64,000 bases of DNA from positions 62,001-126,000 of the forward strand of contig NZ_AUAA01000002.1 of NCBI RefSeq assembly GCF_000428485.1. Direction: 5' to 3'. Origin of the DNA: Epilithonimonas tenax DSM 16811. Lineage in GTDB: Bacteria; Bacteroidota; Bacteroidia; Flavobacteriales; Weeksellaceae. The translations under genes and the position numbers were made by a program. The notes below the pieces were generated by a model. It had not been told where the DNA came from. It made no database searches and saw only the letters and a list, made by a program, of their open reading frames with translations. Position 1 is the first letter of the stretch. Each line of letters starts with the position of its first letter. This document shows positions 18,558 through 27,757 of the stretch, one piece after another.

Positions 18558-21221
18558 CTAATCCGCCAAATTCGGGCTCAGCCATTTTCTCGCATATTCC
18601 AAATCGACTTTTTTTCTTTCCGCATAATCTTTTAACTGGTCTTCGTCAATTTTTCCAACGCCAAAATATTTTGATTTTTCATTGCCGAAGTAATAGCCAG
18701 AAACTGCTGCAGTTGGCCACATTGCTAAGCTTTCGGTTAAAGTCACTCCGATTTTCTCATCAACCTTAAGCAAATCCCAGATTGTCAATTTATCCAAATG
18801 GTCAGGGCAAGCTGGATAACCGGGAGCCGGACGAATTCCCAGATATTTTTCTTTAATCAAATCATCATTGGTCAAAGTTTCATTTTCTGAATAACCCCAA
18901 TAGTCTGTTCTGACTTTTTTGTGAAGATATTCTGCGAACGCTTCTGCCAATCGGTCTGCCAAAGCTTTGACCATTATTGCATTGTAGTCATCCATTTTAT
19001 CTTCGTATTCCTTCGCCAATTCATCCGCACCAAAACCTGTACAAACGCAGAAAACACCGATGTAATCTTGCTTCTCGGAATTTTCAGGCGCAATGAAATC
19101 TGACAAAGCGAAATACTCTTTTCCTTCTGATTTTTGATGTTGTTGTCTCAAAGTTCTGAAAGTCGATATCACATTTTGATTCTCATCATAAACCAGAATA
19201 TCATCACGTTCGGTCGCATTCGCTGGGAAAATCCCGAAAATTCCTTTGGCTTTAAAGCTCTTTTCTTGAAGGATTTTATTCAACATTGCTTTAGCTTCAT
19301 TGAACAAAATTGTCGCTTGCTCGCCAACAACATTGTCCGTCAAAATATCAGGGAATTTTCCAAACAATTGCCAGCTTCTGAAAAACGGCGACCAGTCGAT
19401 AAATTCTACCAATTCATCTAAATCTTGGTCTTCAATTACAGTAATTCCAAGTTTATTTGGCTTATGAATATTTTCATTTTTCCAATCGATTTTGAATTTC
19501 TGTTTTCTGGCTTCATCAATCGTTACGTATTGTTTATCAACTTGTCGGTTCAGGAATTTCTCACGGAAATCGTCGTAATCTTTCTTCAATTCCAAAGAAT
19601 AAACGCTGGATTTGTCTTTATTTAAAAGTGAACTTACCACACCAACTGCTCTGGAAGCATCGTTGACGTGAACAACTGTATTGGCATATTTTGGAGCAAT
19701 TTTTACGGCTGTATGCGCTTTGGAAGTTGTTGCACCACCAATTAACAAAGGAAAACTCAAGTTTCGTCTTTCTAATTCTGATGCCAAATGAACCATCTCG
19801 TCCAGACTTGGTGTAATCAATCCGCTCAGACCAATGATATCGACGTTTTCGTCAATTGCTGTTTGGATGATTTTGTCCGCCGGAACCATCACGCCAAGGT
19901 CAACGATTTCATAATTATTACAACCCAAAACCACACTCACAATATTTTTCCCGATATCGTGAACGTCGCCTTTTACGGTTGCCATTAATATTTTACCATT
20001 CGCAGGTCTTGTTCCGTCTTTTTCAGCTTCAATGAAAGGTTGAAGGTAAGCAACGGCTTTTTTCATTACTCTCGCCGATTTTACCACCTGAGGTAAGAAC
20101 ATTTTTCCGCTTCCGAAAAGATCGCCAACAACGCCCATTCCGGTCATCAGATTAACTTCGATCACGTGAAGTGGTTTTTCTGCCTGTAATCTTGCTTCTT
20201 CTGTATCTTCCTCGATAAAACGGTCAAGTCCTTTGACTAATGAATGCGTGATTCTTTCCTGTAAAGACATCTCGCGCCAAGCCAAATCTTCGGCTTTTTC
20301 TTTTTTGGTAGATTTTACTCGTTCGGAATAGTCTAATAATCTTTCAGTTGCGTCGTCTTTTCTGTCGAGCATCACGTCCTCAACCAGTTCCAAAAGTTCT
20401 TTCGGGATTTCGTCATAAACTTCGAGCATTGTTGGGTTTACGATTCCCATATTCATCCCAGCTTTTATGGCGTGGTACAGGAAAACGGAATGCATTGCTT
20501 CCCGAACAGAATCATTCCCTCGGAAAGAAAACGAAACGTTGGAAACGCCTCCACTCACGGATGCGTAGGGAAGATTGGTACGAACCCAACGCGTCGCCTC
20601 GATAAAATCAATGGCATTTCTTCGGTGCTCTTCCATTCCTGTTGCAACTGGGAAAATATTGAGATCGAAAATAATATCTTCTGCCGGGAAGTGGAGTTGA
20701 TTGACCAAAATATCATAAGAACGTTGGGTAATTTCCAGTCTTCTTTCAAAATTATCCGCTTGCCCCACTTCATCAAAAGCCATGACAATCACCGCAGCAC
20801 CGTAACGTTTGATGGCTTTGGCATGTTTGATAAATTCTTCTTCACCTTCTTTTAAACTGATGGAGTTGACCACCGCTTTTCCCTGAACTACCTGTAATCC
20901 GGCTTCCAAGATTTCCCATTTTGAGGAATCAATCATAATCGGGATTCTGGAAATATCCGGTTCCGAAGCAATGAGGTTGAGGAATTTCACCATCGATGCT
21001 TTTCCGTCAATCAATCCGTCATCGAAATTGACGTCGAGGATTTGTGCGCCACCATCTACCTGATGACGGGCAATGTCAAGCGCTTCAGAAAATTTTTCTT
21101 CCTTAATTAATCGAAGAAATTTTTTGGAACCTGCCACATTGGTTCTTTCTCCAACATTGATGAAGTTGGATTCCGGCGTTATAATTAGAGGTTCTAGACC
21201 TGATAATTTTAAGTATTTCAT
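18558..21221 (-). CDS. metH: Methionine synthase, folate/cobalamin/reactivation part (split MetH)
   Basis: An 887-residue protein matching MetH from the second domain onward. The pterin-binding barrel is at about residues 10-290 ([14 protein letters not shown]). The cobalamin cap and Rossmann domain follow at about 330-560, with the B12-ligand motif [12 protein letters not shown]. The SAM-binding reactivation domain is at about 600-887 ([12 protein letters not shown], and [18 protein letters not shown]). The homocysteine-binding domain is missing here and is encoded by the separate gene just upstream at 21298. Together they would methylate homocysteine with methyl-THF and B12. The split is intergenic with 76 bp between the parts, not a recent frameshift. 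Confidence 0.95.
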   Translation of the reverse strand: MKYLKLSGLEPLIITPESNFINVGERTNVAGSKKFLRLIKEEKFSEALDIARHQVDGGAQILDVNFDDGLIDGKASMVKFLNLIASEPDISRIPIMIDSSKWEILEAGLQVVQGKAVVNSISLKEGEEEFIKHAKAIKRYGAAVIVMAFDEVGQADNFERRLEITQRSYDILVNQLHFPAEDIIFDLNIFPVATGMEEHRRNAIDFIEATRWVRTNLPYASVSGGVSNVSFSFRGNDSVREAMHSVFLYHAIKAGMNMGIVNPTMLEVYDEIPKELLELVEDVMLDRKDDATERLLDYSERVKSTKKEKAEDLAWREMSLQERITHSLVKGLDRFIEEDTEEARLQAEKPLHVIEVNLMTGMGVVGDLFGSGKMFLPQVVKSARVMKKAVAYLQPFIEAEKDGTRPANGKILMATVKGDVHDIGKNIVSVVLGCNNYEIVDLGVMVPADKIIQTAIDENVDIIGLSGLITPSLDEMVHLASELERRNLSFPLLIGGATTSKAHTAVKIAPKYANTVVHVNDASRAVGVVSSLLNKDKSSVYSLELKKDYDDFREKFLNRQVDKQYVTIDEARKQKFKIDWKNENIHKPNKLGITVIEDQDLDELVEFIDWSPFFRSWQLFGKFPDILTDNVVGEQATILFNEAKAMLNKILQEKSFKAKGIFGIFPANATERDDILVYDENQNVISTFRTLRQQHQKSEGKEYFALSDFIAPENSEKQDYIGVFCVCTGFGADELAKEYEDKMDDYNAIMVKALADRLAEAFAEYLHKKVRTDYWGYSENETLTNDDLIKEKYLGIRPAPGYPACPDHLDKLTIWDLLKVDEKIGVTLTESLAMWPTAAVSGYYFGNEKSKYFGVGKIDEDQLKDYAERKKVDLEYARKWLSPNLAD

Positions 21222-21297
21222 AAATTAATTTACCAATGCAATGGTTTACCAATGTGACAATCTTGAGCTCGTGGCTTATTGGTAAATTGACACATTG
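21222..21297. repeat. Intergenic TTACCAATGTGACA-type repeat between the two metH genes
   Basis: The 76-bp gap consists largely of repeated ATTTACCAATG and TGACAATC-like words and their reverse forms (for example TTACCAATG near the left end and TATTGGTAA near the right). Related strings occur at 23912-24002 and near 11690-11735. Confidence 0.55.
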
Positions 21298-22308
21298 TTA
21301 TATTGTTACATTGATTCTTCTAGGTTCGTAGTTATTTGCCAAATCAGCAATCGCTTTGATGTGTTCCGGCGTCGTTCCACAACAACCACCAATGATGTTA
21401 ATGAGTCCTTTTTCCAGATATTCCTGCACCTGCTCGGCCATTTGACTCGCCGTTTCATCGTACTGTCCGAAAGCGTTCGGTAAGCCGGCATTTGGATATG
21501 CTGATATTCCGAATTCTGATTGAGAAGAAATCGCTTCCAAATAAGGCGTCAGTTGTTTTGCACCCAAAGCACAGTTGAATCCTACGCTCAACAAATTAAG
21601 GTGAGAAACGGAAATCAGGAAAGCTTCTGCCGTTTGTCCGCTCAAAGTTCTTCCGGACGCATCGGTAATCGTTCCGGAAACCATAATGGGGATTTGGATA
21701 TTTCTTTCTTCCTGGATTTGGTCAATAGCGAAAAGTGCAGCTTTTGCATTCAGGGTGTCGAAGATGGTTTCAACTAAGAGAATGTCTGAACCACCATCCA
21801 GCAGAGCTTCTGCTTGTTGTTTGTAGGCAATTCTCAGTTCGTCGAAAGTAATGGCTCTGTAACCTGGGTCGTTGACGTCTGGACTTAAACTCGCCGTTTT
21901 GTTGGTTGGTCCTATTGAACCTGCTACAAATCTTGGTTTGTCAGGATTTTGAGCGGTAAATTCGTCGCAGACTTTGCGGGCGATTTTGGCAGATTCATAA
22001 TTGAGTTCATAAACCAAATCTTCCATATGATAATCGGCCATTGCAATTGTGGTTCCGGAAAACGTGTTGGTTTCAATGATGTCTGCGCCGGCTAATAAAT
22101 ATTTTTTGTGAATTTCTGCAATAGCTTCGGGTTGTGTCAAAGAGAGCAAATCGTTGTTTCCCTTGAGTGAGGATTCCCAGTCTTTGAAACGCTCGCCACG
22201 ATAATCTTCTTCCGAGAAATTGTAGCGCTGAATCATTGTTCCCATTGCACCATCTAAGATTAAAATGCGTTCGGAAATCGCTTTATATAATTGTTCTGAA
22301 TTTTTCAT
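21298..22308 (-). CDS. metH: Methionine synthase homocysteine-binding part (split MetH)
   Basis: A 336-residue homocysteine S-methyltransferase domain. It has [13 protein letters not shown] at the start, [14 protein letters not shown], and zinc-ligand cysteines in [11 protein letters not shown] and the paired cysteines of [12 protein letters not shown] near the C-terminus. On its own it has no folate or B12 module, so it should work with the 887-residue protein encoded downstream. The two-gene arrangement of MetH is known in Bacteroidota. It lies inside the SAM-I-controlled methionine group. Confidence 0.93.
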   Translation of the reverse strand: MKNSEQLYKAISERILILDGAMGTMIQRYNFSEEDYRGERFKDWESSLKGNNDLLSLTQPEAIAEIHKKYLLAGADIIETNTFSGTTIAMADYHMEDLVYELNYESAKIARKVCDEFTAQNPDKPRFVAGSIGPTNKTASLSPDVNDPGYRAITFDELRIAYKQQAEALLDGGSDILLVETIFDTLNAKAALFAIDQIQEERNIQIPIMVSGTITDASGRTLSGQTAEAFLISVSHLNLLSVGFNCALGAKQLTPYLEAISSQSEFGISAYPNAGLPNAFGQYDETASQMAEQVQEYLEKGLINIIGGCCGTTPEHIKAIADLANNYEPRRINVTI

Positions 22309-22329
22309 TTTCTATTTTTATTTGAGCAT

Positions 22330-22746
22330 CTAGTTTTCTACAGATTGCTGTTTAATAATTTTTTCCACTTCTTTTATATAACTCAGTGTATAAAAAGGCA
22401 AATGAAATTTTGGCAAAAATCTGAATTGTTTAATCTGACTACCAACCTCATATTTAATAATGTAAGAAGCACTTAAATAATTTTTCCTAATTGACATTAT
22501 TTTTTTAAATGGAATTTTTTCATCATCTACTTGAAAATAATCTTTATCTAAAAAAACTGTTTTTAATTTTCTTGAGATAAAAAACGAAGGAATAAAAAAC
22601 AGCAAAAAAGAATAAATAATAAGAAATAAAAACTCGTAAGAAAATTTAAAAATAATAAAGCAGAAAACTCCAACAACCAAATATGTTATAAGTAACCAAA
22701 ATATTTTCGTGTAAAAAGGTGTTAATCTGCTTGAAATTTTTCGCAT
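22330..22746 (-). CDS. Small membrane protein of unknown function inside the methionine gene group
   Basis: A 138-residue protein. Two hydrophobic helices at about residues 14-34 and 39-58 are followed by a soluble beta-rich tail (TVFLDKDYFQVDDEKI, PFKKIMSIRKNYLS), which resembles small bacterial PH-like membrane proteins but is not firmly assigned. It starts 4 bp after the metZ stop and ends 21 bp before the homocysteine methyltransferase start, so it is very likely co-transcribed with them. Its AT content looks higher than that of the metabolic genes beside it. No link to methionine synthesis is apparent. Confidence 0.65.
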   Translation of the reverse strand: MRKISSRLTPFYTKIFWLLITYLVVGVFCFIIFKFSYEFLFLIIYSFLLFFIPSFFISRKLKTVFLDKDYFQVDDEKIPFKKIMSIRKNYLSASYIIKYEVGSQIKQFRFLPKFHLPFYTLSYIKEVEKIIKQQSVEN

Positions 22747-22750
22747 AAAT

Positions 22751-23911
22751 TTAGTCTAAAGCCTGTTTCAAATCGTTGATAATGTCATCGATATTTTCCA
22801 ACCCTACCGAGCAACGCACCAATCCAGCGGTGATTCCGACCTCATTGCGCTCGTCATCGGAAAGCTTGGAATGGGTTGTGGAAGCAGGATGCGTGACAAT
22901 CGTCCGCGTGTCGCCCAAGTTGGCGGAAAGGGAACACATCTTGATTCGGTTGAGGAAATTGCGACCGCCTTCGATGCCGTTTTTGACTTCGAAAGCGACG
23001 ATGTTTCCGCCTAATTTCATTTGTTTTTTAGCGATCTCGTAGTTTGGATGAGATTTCAGGAATGGGTATTTTACCAATTCTACATTCGGGTGATTTTCCA
23101 GAAACCTGGCCACCTTAAGTGCATTTTCGCAATGTTTCTCGACACGAATTGCTAAAGTTTCCAGACTCTTGCTCAAAACCCACGCATTGAACGGCGACAT
23201 TGCTGGACCTGTGTTTCTGGAGAAAAGGTAAATCTCGCGAATCAAATCGGCTTTTCCAACGGCAACGCCACCGAGCACACGACCTTGCCCGTCCAAGAGT
23301 TTCGTGGCGGAATGAACGACAATATCTGCGCCGTACTTAATCGGCTGTTGCAGATAAGGTGTTGCAAAACAGTTATCTACAACGAAAATAAGATTGTGTT
23401 TTTTTGCAATTTGACCAAAAAATTCTAAATCTAAAATCTCGATTGCCGGATTCGTCGGCGTTTCTAAATATAAAATTTTTGTATTTGGTTGGATGTATTG
23501 TTCAACATTCTCGGCGTCTTCTGCTTTGAAATAAGTGGTTTCGATATTCCATTTTGGGAAATATTTTGTGAACAATGTATGCGTGCTTCCGAAAACGGAC
23601 TGACAGCTGACGATGTGGTCGCCAGCATCCAACAAGGCCGCAAACGTGGAATAAATCGCTGCCATTCCTGTTGCAAAAGCGTAACCCGATTCTGCGCCTT
23701 CCATTTTCGTGATTTTATCAACAAATTCAGTCACATTCGGGTTGCTGAAACGGCTGTAGAGGTTTTTGTCTTTTTCCTCCGCAAAGCTTGCACGCATATC
23801 TTCCGCATCCTCGAAAACGAAGCTGGAAGTGAGGTACAAAGGCGTGGAATGCTCGTCAAACTGAGTTCTTGCTGTTTGCGTTCTGATGGCTAGTGTTTCG
23901 AAATTTTCCAT
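22751..23911 (-). CDS. metZ: O-succinyl/O-acetylhomoserine sulfhydrylase-type PLP enzyme (MetZ-like)
   Basis: A 386-residue Cys/Met-metabolism PLP enzyme, from the ATG at 23911 (MENFETLAIRTQ). An in-frame ATG 11 codons upstream lies in an intergenic repeat and is less likely. Key blocks are SRFSNPNVTEF, FATGMAAIYSTF, ETPTNPAIEILD, FVVDNCFATPYLQ, HSATKLLDGQGRVLGG with the PLP lysine, and NTGPAMSPFNAW. These fit O-succinylhomoserine sulfhydrylase, which makes homocysteine directly from sulfide. Whether the acyl group is acetyl or succinyl depends on the metX product and is not decided by eye. Confidence 0.88.
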   Translation of the reverse strand: MENFETLAIRTQTARTQFDEHSTPLYLTSSFVFEDAEDMRASFAEEKDKNLYSRFSNPNVTEFVDKITKMEGAESGYAFATGMAAIYSTFAALLDAGDHIVSCQSVFGSTHTLFTKYFPKWNIETTYFKAEDAENVEQYIQPNTKILYLETPTNPAIEILDLEFFGQIAKKHNLIFVVDNCFATPYLQQPIKYGADIVVHSATKLLDGQGRVLGGVAVGKADLIREIYLFSRNTGPAMSPFNAWVLSKSLETLAIRVEKHCENALKVARFLENHPNVELVKYPFLKSHPNYEIAKKQMKLGGNIVAFEVKNGIEGGRNFLNRIKMCSLSANLGDTRTIVTHPASTTHSKLSDDERNEVGITAGLVRCSVGLENIDDIINDLKQALD

Positions 23912-24002
23912 ATTTATAAATGTATCAATGTAAGAGTTTATCAATTTAACAATTGCAATAATTATTGGTAAACTGTTACATTTTTATATTGTTAAATTAA
24001 TT
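23912..24002. repeat. Intergenic GTATCAATGTAAGAG / TTACATTTTTATATTG repeat
   Basis: The gap between hom and metZ is built of AT-rich words (TCAATTTAAC, ATTGGTAAACTGTTAC, ATATTGTTAA) that recur between the metH genes and near 11690-11735. No gene is seen. Confidence 0.5.
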
Positions 24003-25541
24003 TTATTTTGTTTCGCTCAATCTTAAAATATCTCCGAAAACGCCTCGGGCAGTTACTTTAGCTCCGGCTCCAGCGCCCATAATGACGATTGGATTTTCGC
24101 CATAACTTTCTGTGTAAATTTCAAAGATGGAATCTGAACCTTTCAGTTGTCCGAGTGCGGAGTTTGCTGGAACAGAAATCAATTTCACGTCCAATTCTCC
24201 TTTTTCTTCCTGAAGGTTTCCGTGTAAATCGCCGACGTAACGTAAAACGTGGTCTGGCTTCTGCTTTTCTTTAATGCTTTGATATTCTGAATCTAATTCT
24301 TCCAGTCTGGAAATGAATTCATTTTTATCAATAGCCAAGAGTTTTTCAGGAACCAGATTCTGAATATTAATGTCCTGAAATTCATTAATCAAATCTAATT
24401 CTCTTGCTAAAATCAACAATTTTCTGGCGACATCATTTCCGGATAAATCTTCGCGCGCGTCTGGTTCTGTGAAACCTTTTTCCATTGCTTCCCGGATGAT
24501 GACAGAATATTTGTCATTTCGAAGAGAGAAATTATTAAAAACATAACTCAAGGTTCCGGAAAAAACACCTTTGATTCTTGTGATGTTTTCGCCTGAGAGA
24601 TGCAGAAGCTTGATGGTGTCAATTAGTGGCAAACCTGCACCAACATTGGTTTCGTAAAGGTATTTCTTTTTATTTTTATCCAATAATTTTCGGAAATCGC
24701 GGTATTCGGAAATTGGTAAAGTATTGTAGATTTTGTTGGAGCCTACGACGTCAAAACCGTTTTCTACGAATGTTGGATAATGCCTCACAAAATCTTTGCT
24801 CGCCGTATTATCTACCATCACCAGATTTTCCAGATGGTGTTCTTTGGCAAACGCTAGCAGTTTTTCTACGCTGGATTCTGTCTGAGAAAACTTGATTTTC
24901 TGTCTCCAGTCGCTTCCGAAACCAGCTTGGTTAAACGCGATTTTTTTTGAATTGGCAATTGCAACGATTTTCAAATCCACTTTTTTTCTCTTCAGGATGT
25001 CATAAGCAGAATCCAGGATTTGCTCTACCAAAGTGCCACCGACATTGCCATGACCAATCAAAGCGAGGTGAACGGTTTTTGGTTTTCCGTAGATTTCGGT
25101 TTCGATGAGGTTTTTGGTGATTTCGGTTTGGTTTCCTGTTACCACAATGTTCACTCTTCCGGCAGACGCGATTTGACTTAATAATAGAGGGAAAATCTTG
25201 TTGCGGTGAAGTTCTGATAAAATCTTATTGTAATTATCTGATACAAAGCCGATCACGCTCAAATTATCTATACTATAAATGTTGCTGACGTGACCTTCTT
25301 TTGCTTCTTGGTCGAATTCTTTTTTCAGAAATTGGACAGCATCTTCTGCGTCCACTTCGTCTACCAGAACCGATATTCCGTTTTCTATTGCGTGCTGGGA
25401 AATCACGCCAACGCTGATTCCGCCTCCATTCAAAGCTTGGAAGATGCGTGAATCCACGCCGATTTGTCCAAGGAAATTTTTTCCTTCGAAATTGACCAAA
25501 GCTTTGTTTCTATAAATATTAATGGCGTTCTTGTCTGTCAT
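24003..25541 (-). CDS. Homoserine dehydrogenase with N-terminal ACT-like regulatory region
   Basis: A 512-residue protein. Residues about 180-510 are homoserine dehydrogenase: LALIGHGNVGGTLVEQ (NAD(P) binding), VGSNKIYNTLP, ETNVGAGLPLIDTIK, GVFSGTLSYVFNNFS and EPDAREDLSGNDVARK. The first 170 residues resemble the paired ACT domains that in ThrA/MetL lie between aspartokinase and dehydrogenase (GVDSRIFQALNGGGISVGVI). The kinase domain itself is absent. The enzyme looks like a ThrA-type fusion lacking its kinase. The ATG shares one base with the metX stop (TGATG), so translation is coupled. Product: homoserine for metX. Confidence 0.92.
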   Translation of the reverse strand: MTDKNAINIYRNKALVNFEGKNFLGQIGVDSRIFQALNGGGISVGVISQHAIENGISVLVDEVDAEDAVQFLKKEFDQEAKEGHVSNIYSIDNLSVIGFVSDNYNKILSELHRNKIFPLLLSQIASAGRVNIVVTGNQTEITKNLIETEIYGKPKTVHLALIGHGNVGGTLVEQILDSAYDILKRKKVDLKIVAIANSKKIAFNQAGFGSDWRQKIKFSQTESSVEKLLAFAKEHHLENLVMVDNTASKDFVRHYPTFVENGFDVVGSNKIYNTLPISEYRDFRKLLDKNKKKYLYETNVGAGLPLIDTIKLLHLSGENITRIKGVFSGTLSYVFNNFSLRNDKYSVIIREAMEKGFTEPDAREDLSGNDVARKLLILARELDLINEFQDINIQNLVPEKLLAIDKNEFISRLEELDSEYQSIKEKQKPDHVLRYVGDLHGNLQEEKGELDVKLISVPANSALGQLKGSDSIFEIYTESYGENPIVIMGAGAGAKVTARGVFGDILRLSETK

Positions 25542-26488
25542 CAGTTCAAAAATATAGGTGTTAATATGCTGTTCAGCTGCTCGTATTCCATCAGGAAAGC
25601 ATCGTGTCCGTGGATGGATTTGATCTCGTGATACTGAACGTTTTTGTTTTTCTGTTTTAAGTAATCATAAGTATTTCTAATCTCAAAAGCAGGATAGAAA
25701 AGGTCTGAATCGACTGATATCAAATGAATCGCTGCCGTAATGTTTTCCAGCTCATCTTCTTTCCCGTTGATGTTCATCAAAAGGTGATTGACGAGTTTGT
25801 AGGCTTTTAAACTAAATCTTTCGTTTAATCGTATTCCGTGGAAGTTGAGCCAGTCGTGGGACTTTAAAATGCGCTTTTCAGAATCTATTTCTCTGTTGAA
25901 TCTAGAATTAAGGGATTCTGGTGTTCTGTAGCACAACATCGCGTGGACTCTGGCTTTTTCCAACGGTTTGTCTTCTGATTCCAAAAGATATTTCTGAACC
26001 ACACATTGGGAGTGAAGCCAATCCGACGTTTTGAAATCTGTTGCGATTGGGATGAATCTCTCTGTCAGATGAGGTGCCAAAGCCAGCATTTCCCAGCCAA
26101 TAGAACCGCCCACAGAACCGCCCACGAGAGCAAACAGTTTTGCGATTTTTAGAAGCCTTAGGCCTTTGGTGAAAATTTTGGCGATGTCCTGAACGATGAA
26201 ATCCTCGTACTGATCAATGAAAAACCCATCAAATCCATTGCCTGGAATGTTGAAACAAATCACTGTGAAACGATTGGTGTCAATGACTTTTCCGTCGCCA
26301 ACCAAGGTTTTCCACCAGCCATTCTCTCCAGCCACATCAGAATTGCCTGTCAGAGCGTGGTTGATCAAAACAATGGGAGCAGAGTGTAATTCTTTTCCAA
26401 AAAGCTGATAGCTTAATGGAATGTCATAAACCTTTCCGGTTTGTGTTGCGAAATGAAGTGTTTGAAGGTGTTGTAGCTTGTTTTCCAA
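25541..26488 (-). CDS. metX: Homoserine O-acyltransferase-like alpha/beta hydrolase (MetX family), TTG start
   Basis: A 315-residue alpha/beta-hydrolase. Motifs of the MetX family are INHALTGNSD, the nucleophile elbow GGSVGGSIGWEM with Ser125, an aspartate in SVDSDLFYP, and a histidine in HGHDAFLMEY. It would acylate homoserine for the sulfhydrylase. It is shorter than typical MetX (about 350-380). No in-frame ATG exists near the start. The first codon is TTG (complement at 26486-26488) and lies in a hairpin formed by 26481-26492 and 26505-26515. It is the first gene of the methionine group, 58 bp after the SAM-I riboswitch. Confidence 0.82.
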   Translation of the reverse strand: MENKLQHLQTLHFATQTGKVYDIPLSYQLFGKELHSAPIVLINHALTGNSDVAGENGWWKTLVGDGKVIDTNRFTVICFNIPGNGFDGFFIDQYEDFIVQDIAKIFTKGLRLLKIAKLFALVGGSVGGSIGWEMLALAPHLTERFIPIATDFKTSDWLHSQCVVQKYLLESEDKPLEKARVHAMLCYRTPESLNSRFNREIDSEKRILKSHDWLNFHGIRLNERFSLKAYKLVNHLLMNINGKEDELENITAAIHLISVDSDLFYPAFEIRNTYDYLKQKNKNVQYHEIKSIHGHDAFLMEYEQLNSILTPIFLN

Positions 26489-26515
26489 TTTTAATAAATA
26501 ATAAAAAATTGAAAA
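26481..26515 (-). promoter_or_regulatory. Hairpin covering the metX start codon (possible expression platform)
   Basis: On the minus strand TTTTCAATTTT pairs with AAAATTGGAAAA, with one bulged G. The TTG start codon of metX is inside the 3' arm. The hairpin lies just downstream of the SAM-I aptamer and could hide the start site when SAM is bound. That function is inference. Confidence 0.5.
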
Positions 26516-26546
26516 TGCTACGGGGAAATGTAGAATAATTGTTTTT

Positions 26547-26652
26547 GGTTATCTTTTCCCACGTACTTCGGGATAGAATTTAGCACCTTCTTCGTTTCCG
26601 AAGGGTTGCCAAGGTTTCACAGAGTCTAATCTCTCCACCTTTCTCGATAACA
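26547..26652 (-). promoter_or_regulatory. SAM-I (S-box) riboswitch upstream of the methionine genes
   Basis: Read on the minus strand, the leader shows the S-box core in order: GTTATCGAGAAAGGTGGAG, AGACTCTGTGAAACC, TTGGCAACC, GAAGGTGCTAAATTC and a closing AAAGATAACC that pairs with the opening GTTATC(G) to form P1. The invariant GCAACC and GTGCTAA blocks and the P1 helix are all present. The family binds S-adenosylmethionine and shuts off methionine genes when SAM is plentiful. No strong U-tract terminator is seen after it, so control is more likely at translation start of the TTG-initiated metX. Confidence 0.93.
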
Positions 26653-26950
26653 TTTTCAATATGTAAATGAACAATTCTGAGTGCAAATATAGTTCACAAA
26701 ATTGATTTTTTCCAAATTTCAGTGGGAATTTTTAAAATAATTATTTGTTAATAATATATTTTCCCAGAACTTGCGTATGGTATTTGTATAGGAAATTTTA
26801 TGACTTTCTGTTTTACAATTGAGAAAAGTTTGCAATGAATTTTTGAATTTATCAAAAATAATTGAAGGTTCGCACAGGCGTAAAACTCATCAAAGAAAGC
26901 CGTGTTTATTGTGCAATTTTAAATGAATACAAATTATTAAAACAAAAAAA
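26653..26950. other. Divergent intergenic region between met genes and the SDR gene
   Basis: Apart from the met promoter (26684-26716) this AT-rich stretch holds no recognised element. Towards the plus-strand SDR gene there is a GC-richer patch (about 26870-26910) but no clear promoter of the TAnnTTTG type. Confidence 0.5.
26684..26716 (-). promoter_or_regulatory. Flavobacterial-type promoter for the met genes
   Basis: On the minus strand TTTG (complement at 26713-26716) and TATATTTG (complement at 26684-26691) are separated by 21 bases. They fit the Bacteroidota consensus TTTG-N19-TAnnTTTG and lie just before the SAM-I riboswitch. Confidence 0.7.
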
Positions 26951-27757
26951 ATGGAAATCAATCTTAATAAACAAGTCGCTATCGTAACAGGTTCCAGCAG
27001 TGGCATCGGGAAAGGAATTGCCATCAGTCTGGCAAAGTCTGGTGCAATCACCATAGTCAATCATTCATCTGACCATTCTCGTCCGGAAGCTGAAGAGACT
27101 TTGAAAACCATTGAGGAAAATGGGGGCGAAGGCCTTATTATCCAATGTGATGTAAGCAAGGAAGACCAAGTTTTGGCCATGTTTCAAACGGCGATTGAGA
27201 AATTTGGGACCATTGACATTCTTGTTAATAATGCTGGTTTGCAGCAAGACGCCGCTTTTGTTGATATGACCTTGGCGCAATGGCAAAAAGTGATTGATGT
27301 GAATTTGACGGGACAATTTCTGTGTTCAAGAGAAGCCATCAGAGCGTTTCTGAAACGTGGAATGAATGACAAATCCAAAGCTTTGGGCAAAATCATCAAC
27401 ATCAGCAGTGTTCACGAGACGATTCCGTGGGCTGGACACGCGAATTATGCTTCCAGCAAAGGGGCGCTGAGAATGCTAATGCAGACTTTGGCTCAGGAAT
27501 ATGGAAAGCAAAAAATCCGTGTGAACAATATTTGTCCGGGCGCCATCCAGACGCCAATCAATAAAGCGGCTTGGGATAACAAGGCGTCTTTGGATGCCCT
27601 GATGACGCTGATTCCGTACGACAGAATCGGGCAACCGGAAGACATTGGAAATTTAGCTGTATTTTTGGCGAGTGATTATTCGGATTACATTACGGGAGCA
27701 AGTATTTATGTAGATGGAGGAATGACGACGCTGGAGAGTTTTGCGGACAACGGGTGA
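26951..27757 (+). CDS. SDR oxidoreductase, glucose 1-dehydrogenase-like
   Basis: A 268-residue short-chain dehydrogenase. It has the cofactor loop TGSSSGIGKGIA, NNAG in ILVNNAGLQQD, the catalytic serine in INISSVHE, YASSK with catalytic Tyr and Lys, and the C-terminal ITGASIYVDGGMTTL. This subgroup is usually labelled glucose 1-dehydrogenase. The following gene is a glucosidase-like glycoside hydrolase, which fits a sugar-oxidising role, but the gap of over 400 bp means co-transcription is uncertain. Confidence 0.85.
   Translation: MEINLNKQVAIVTGSSSGIGKGIAISLAKSGAITIVNHSSDHSRPEAEETLKTIEENGGEGLIIQCDVSKEDQVLAMFQTAIEKFGTIDILVNNAGLQQDAAFVDMTLAQWQKVIDVNLTGQFLCSREAIRAFLKRGMNDKSKALGKIINISSVHETIPWAGHANYASSKGALRMLMQTLAQEYGKQKIRVNNICPGAIQTPINKAAWDNKASLDALMTLIPYDRIGQPEDIGNLAVFLASDYSDYITGASIYVDGGMTTLESFADNG

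Noticed and set aside
20348-20855. Plus-strand open frames of 85-127 codons inside metH
   Set aside because: They are antisense shadows of a clearly coding minus-strand gene with full domain structure.
21222-21297. Frameshift splitting a single metH
   Set aside because: The two parts are separated by 76 bp of repeat DNA. Each has its own start and complete domains, and split MetH is known in this phylum.
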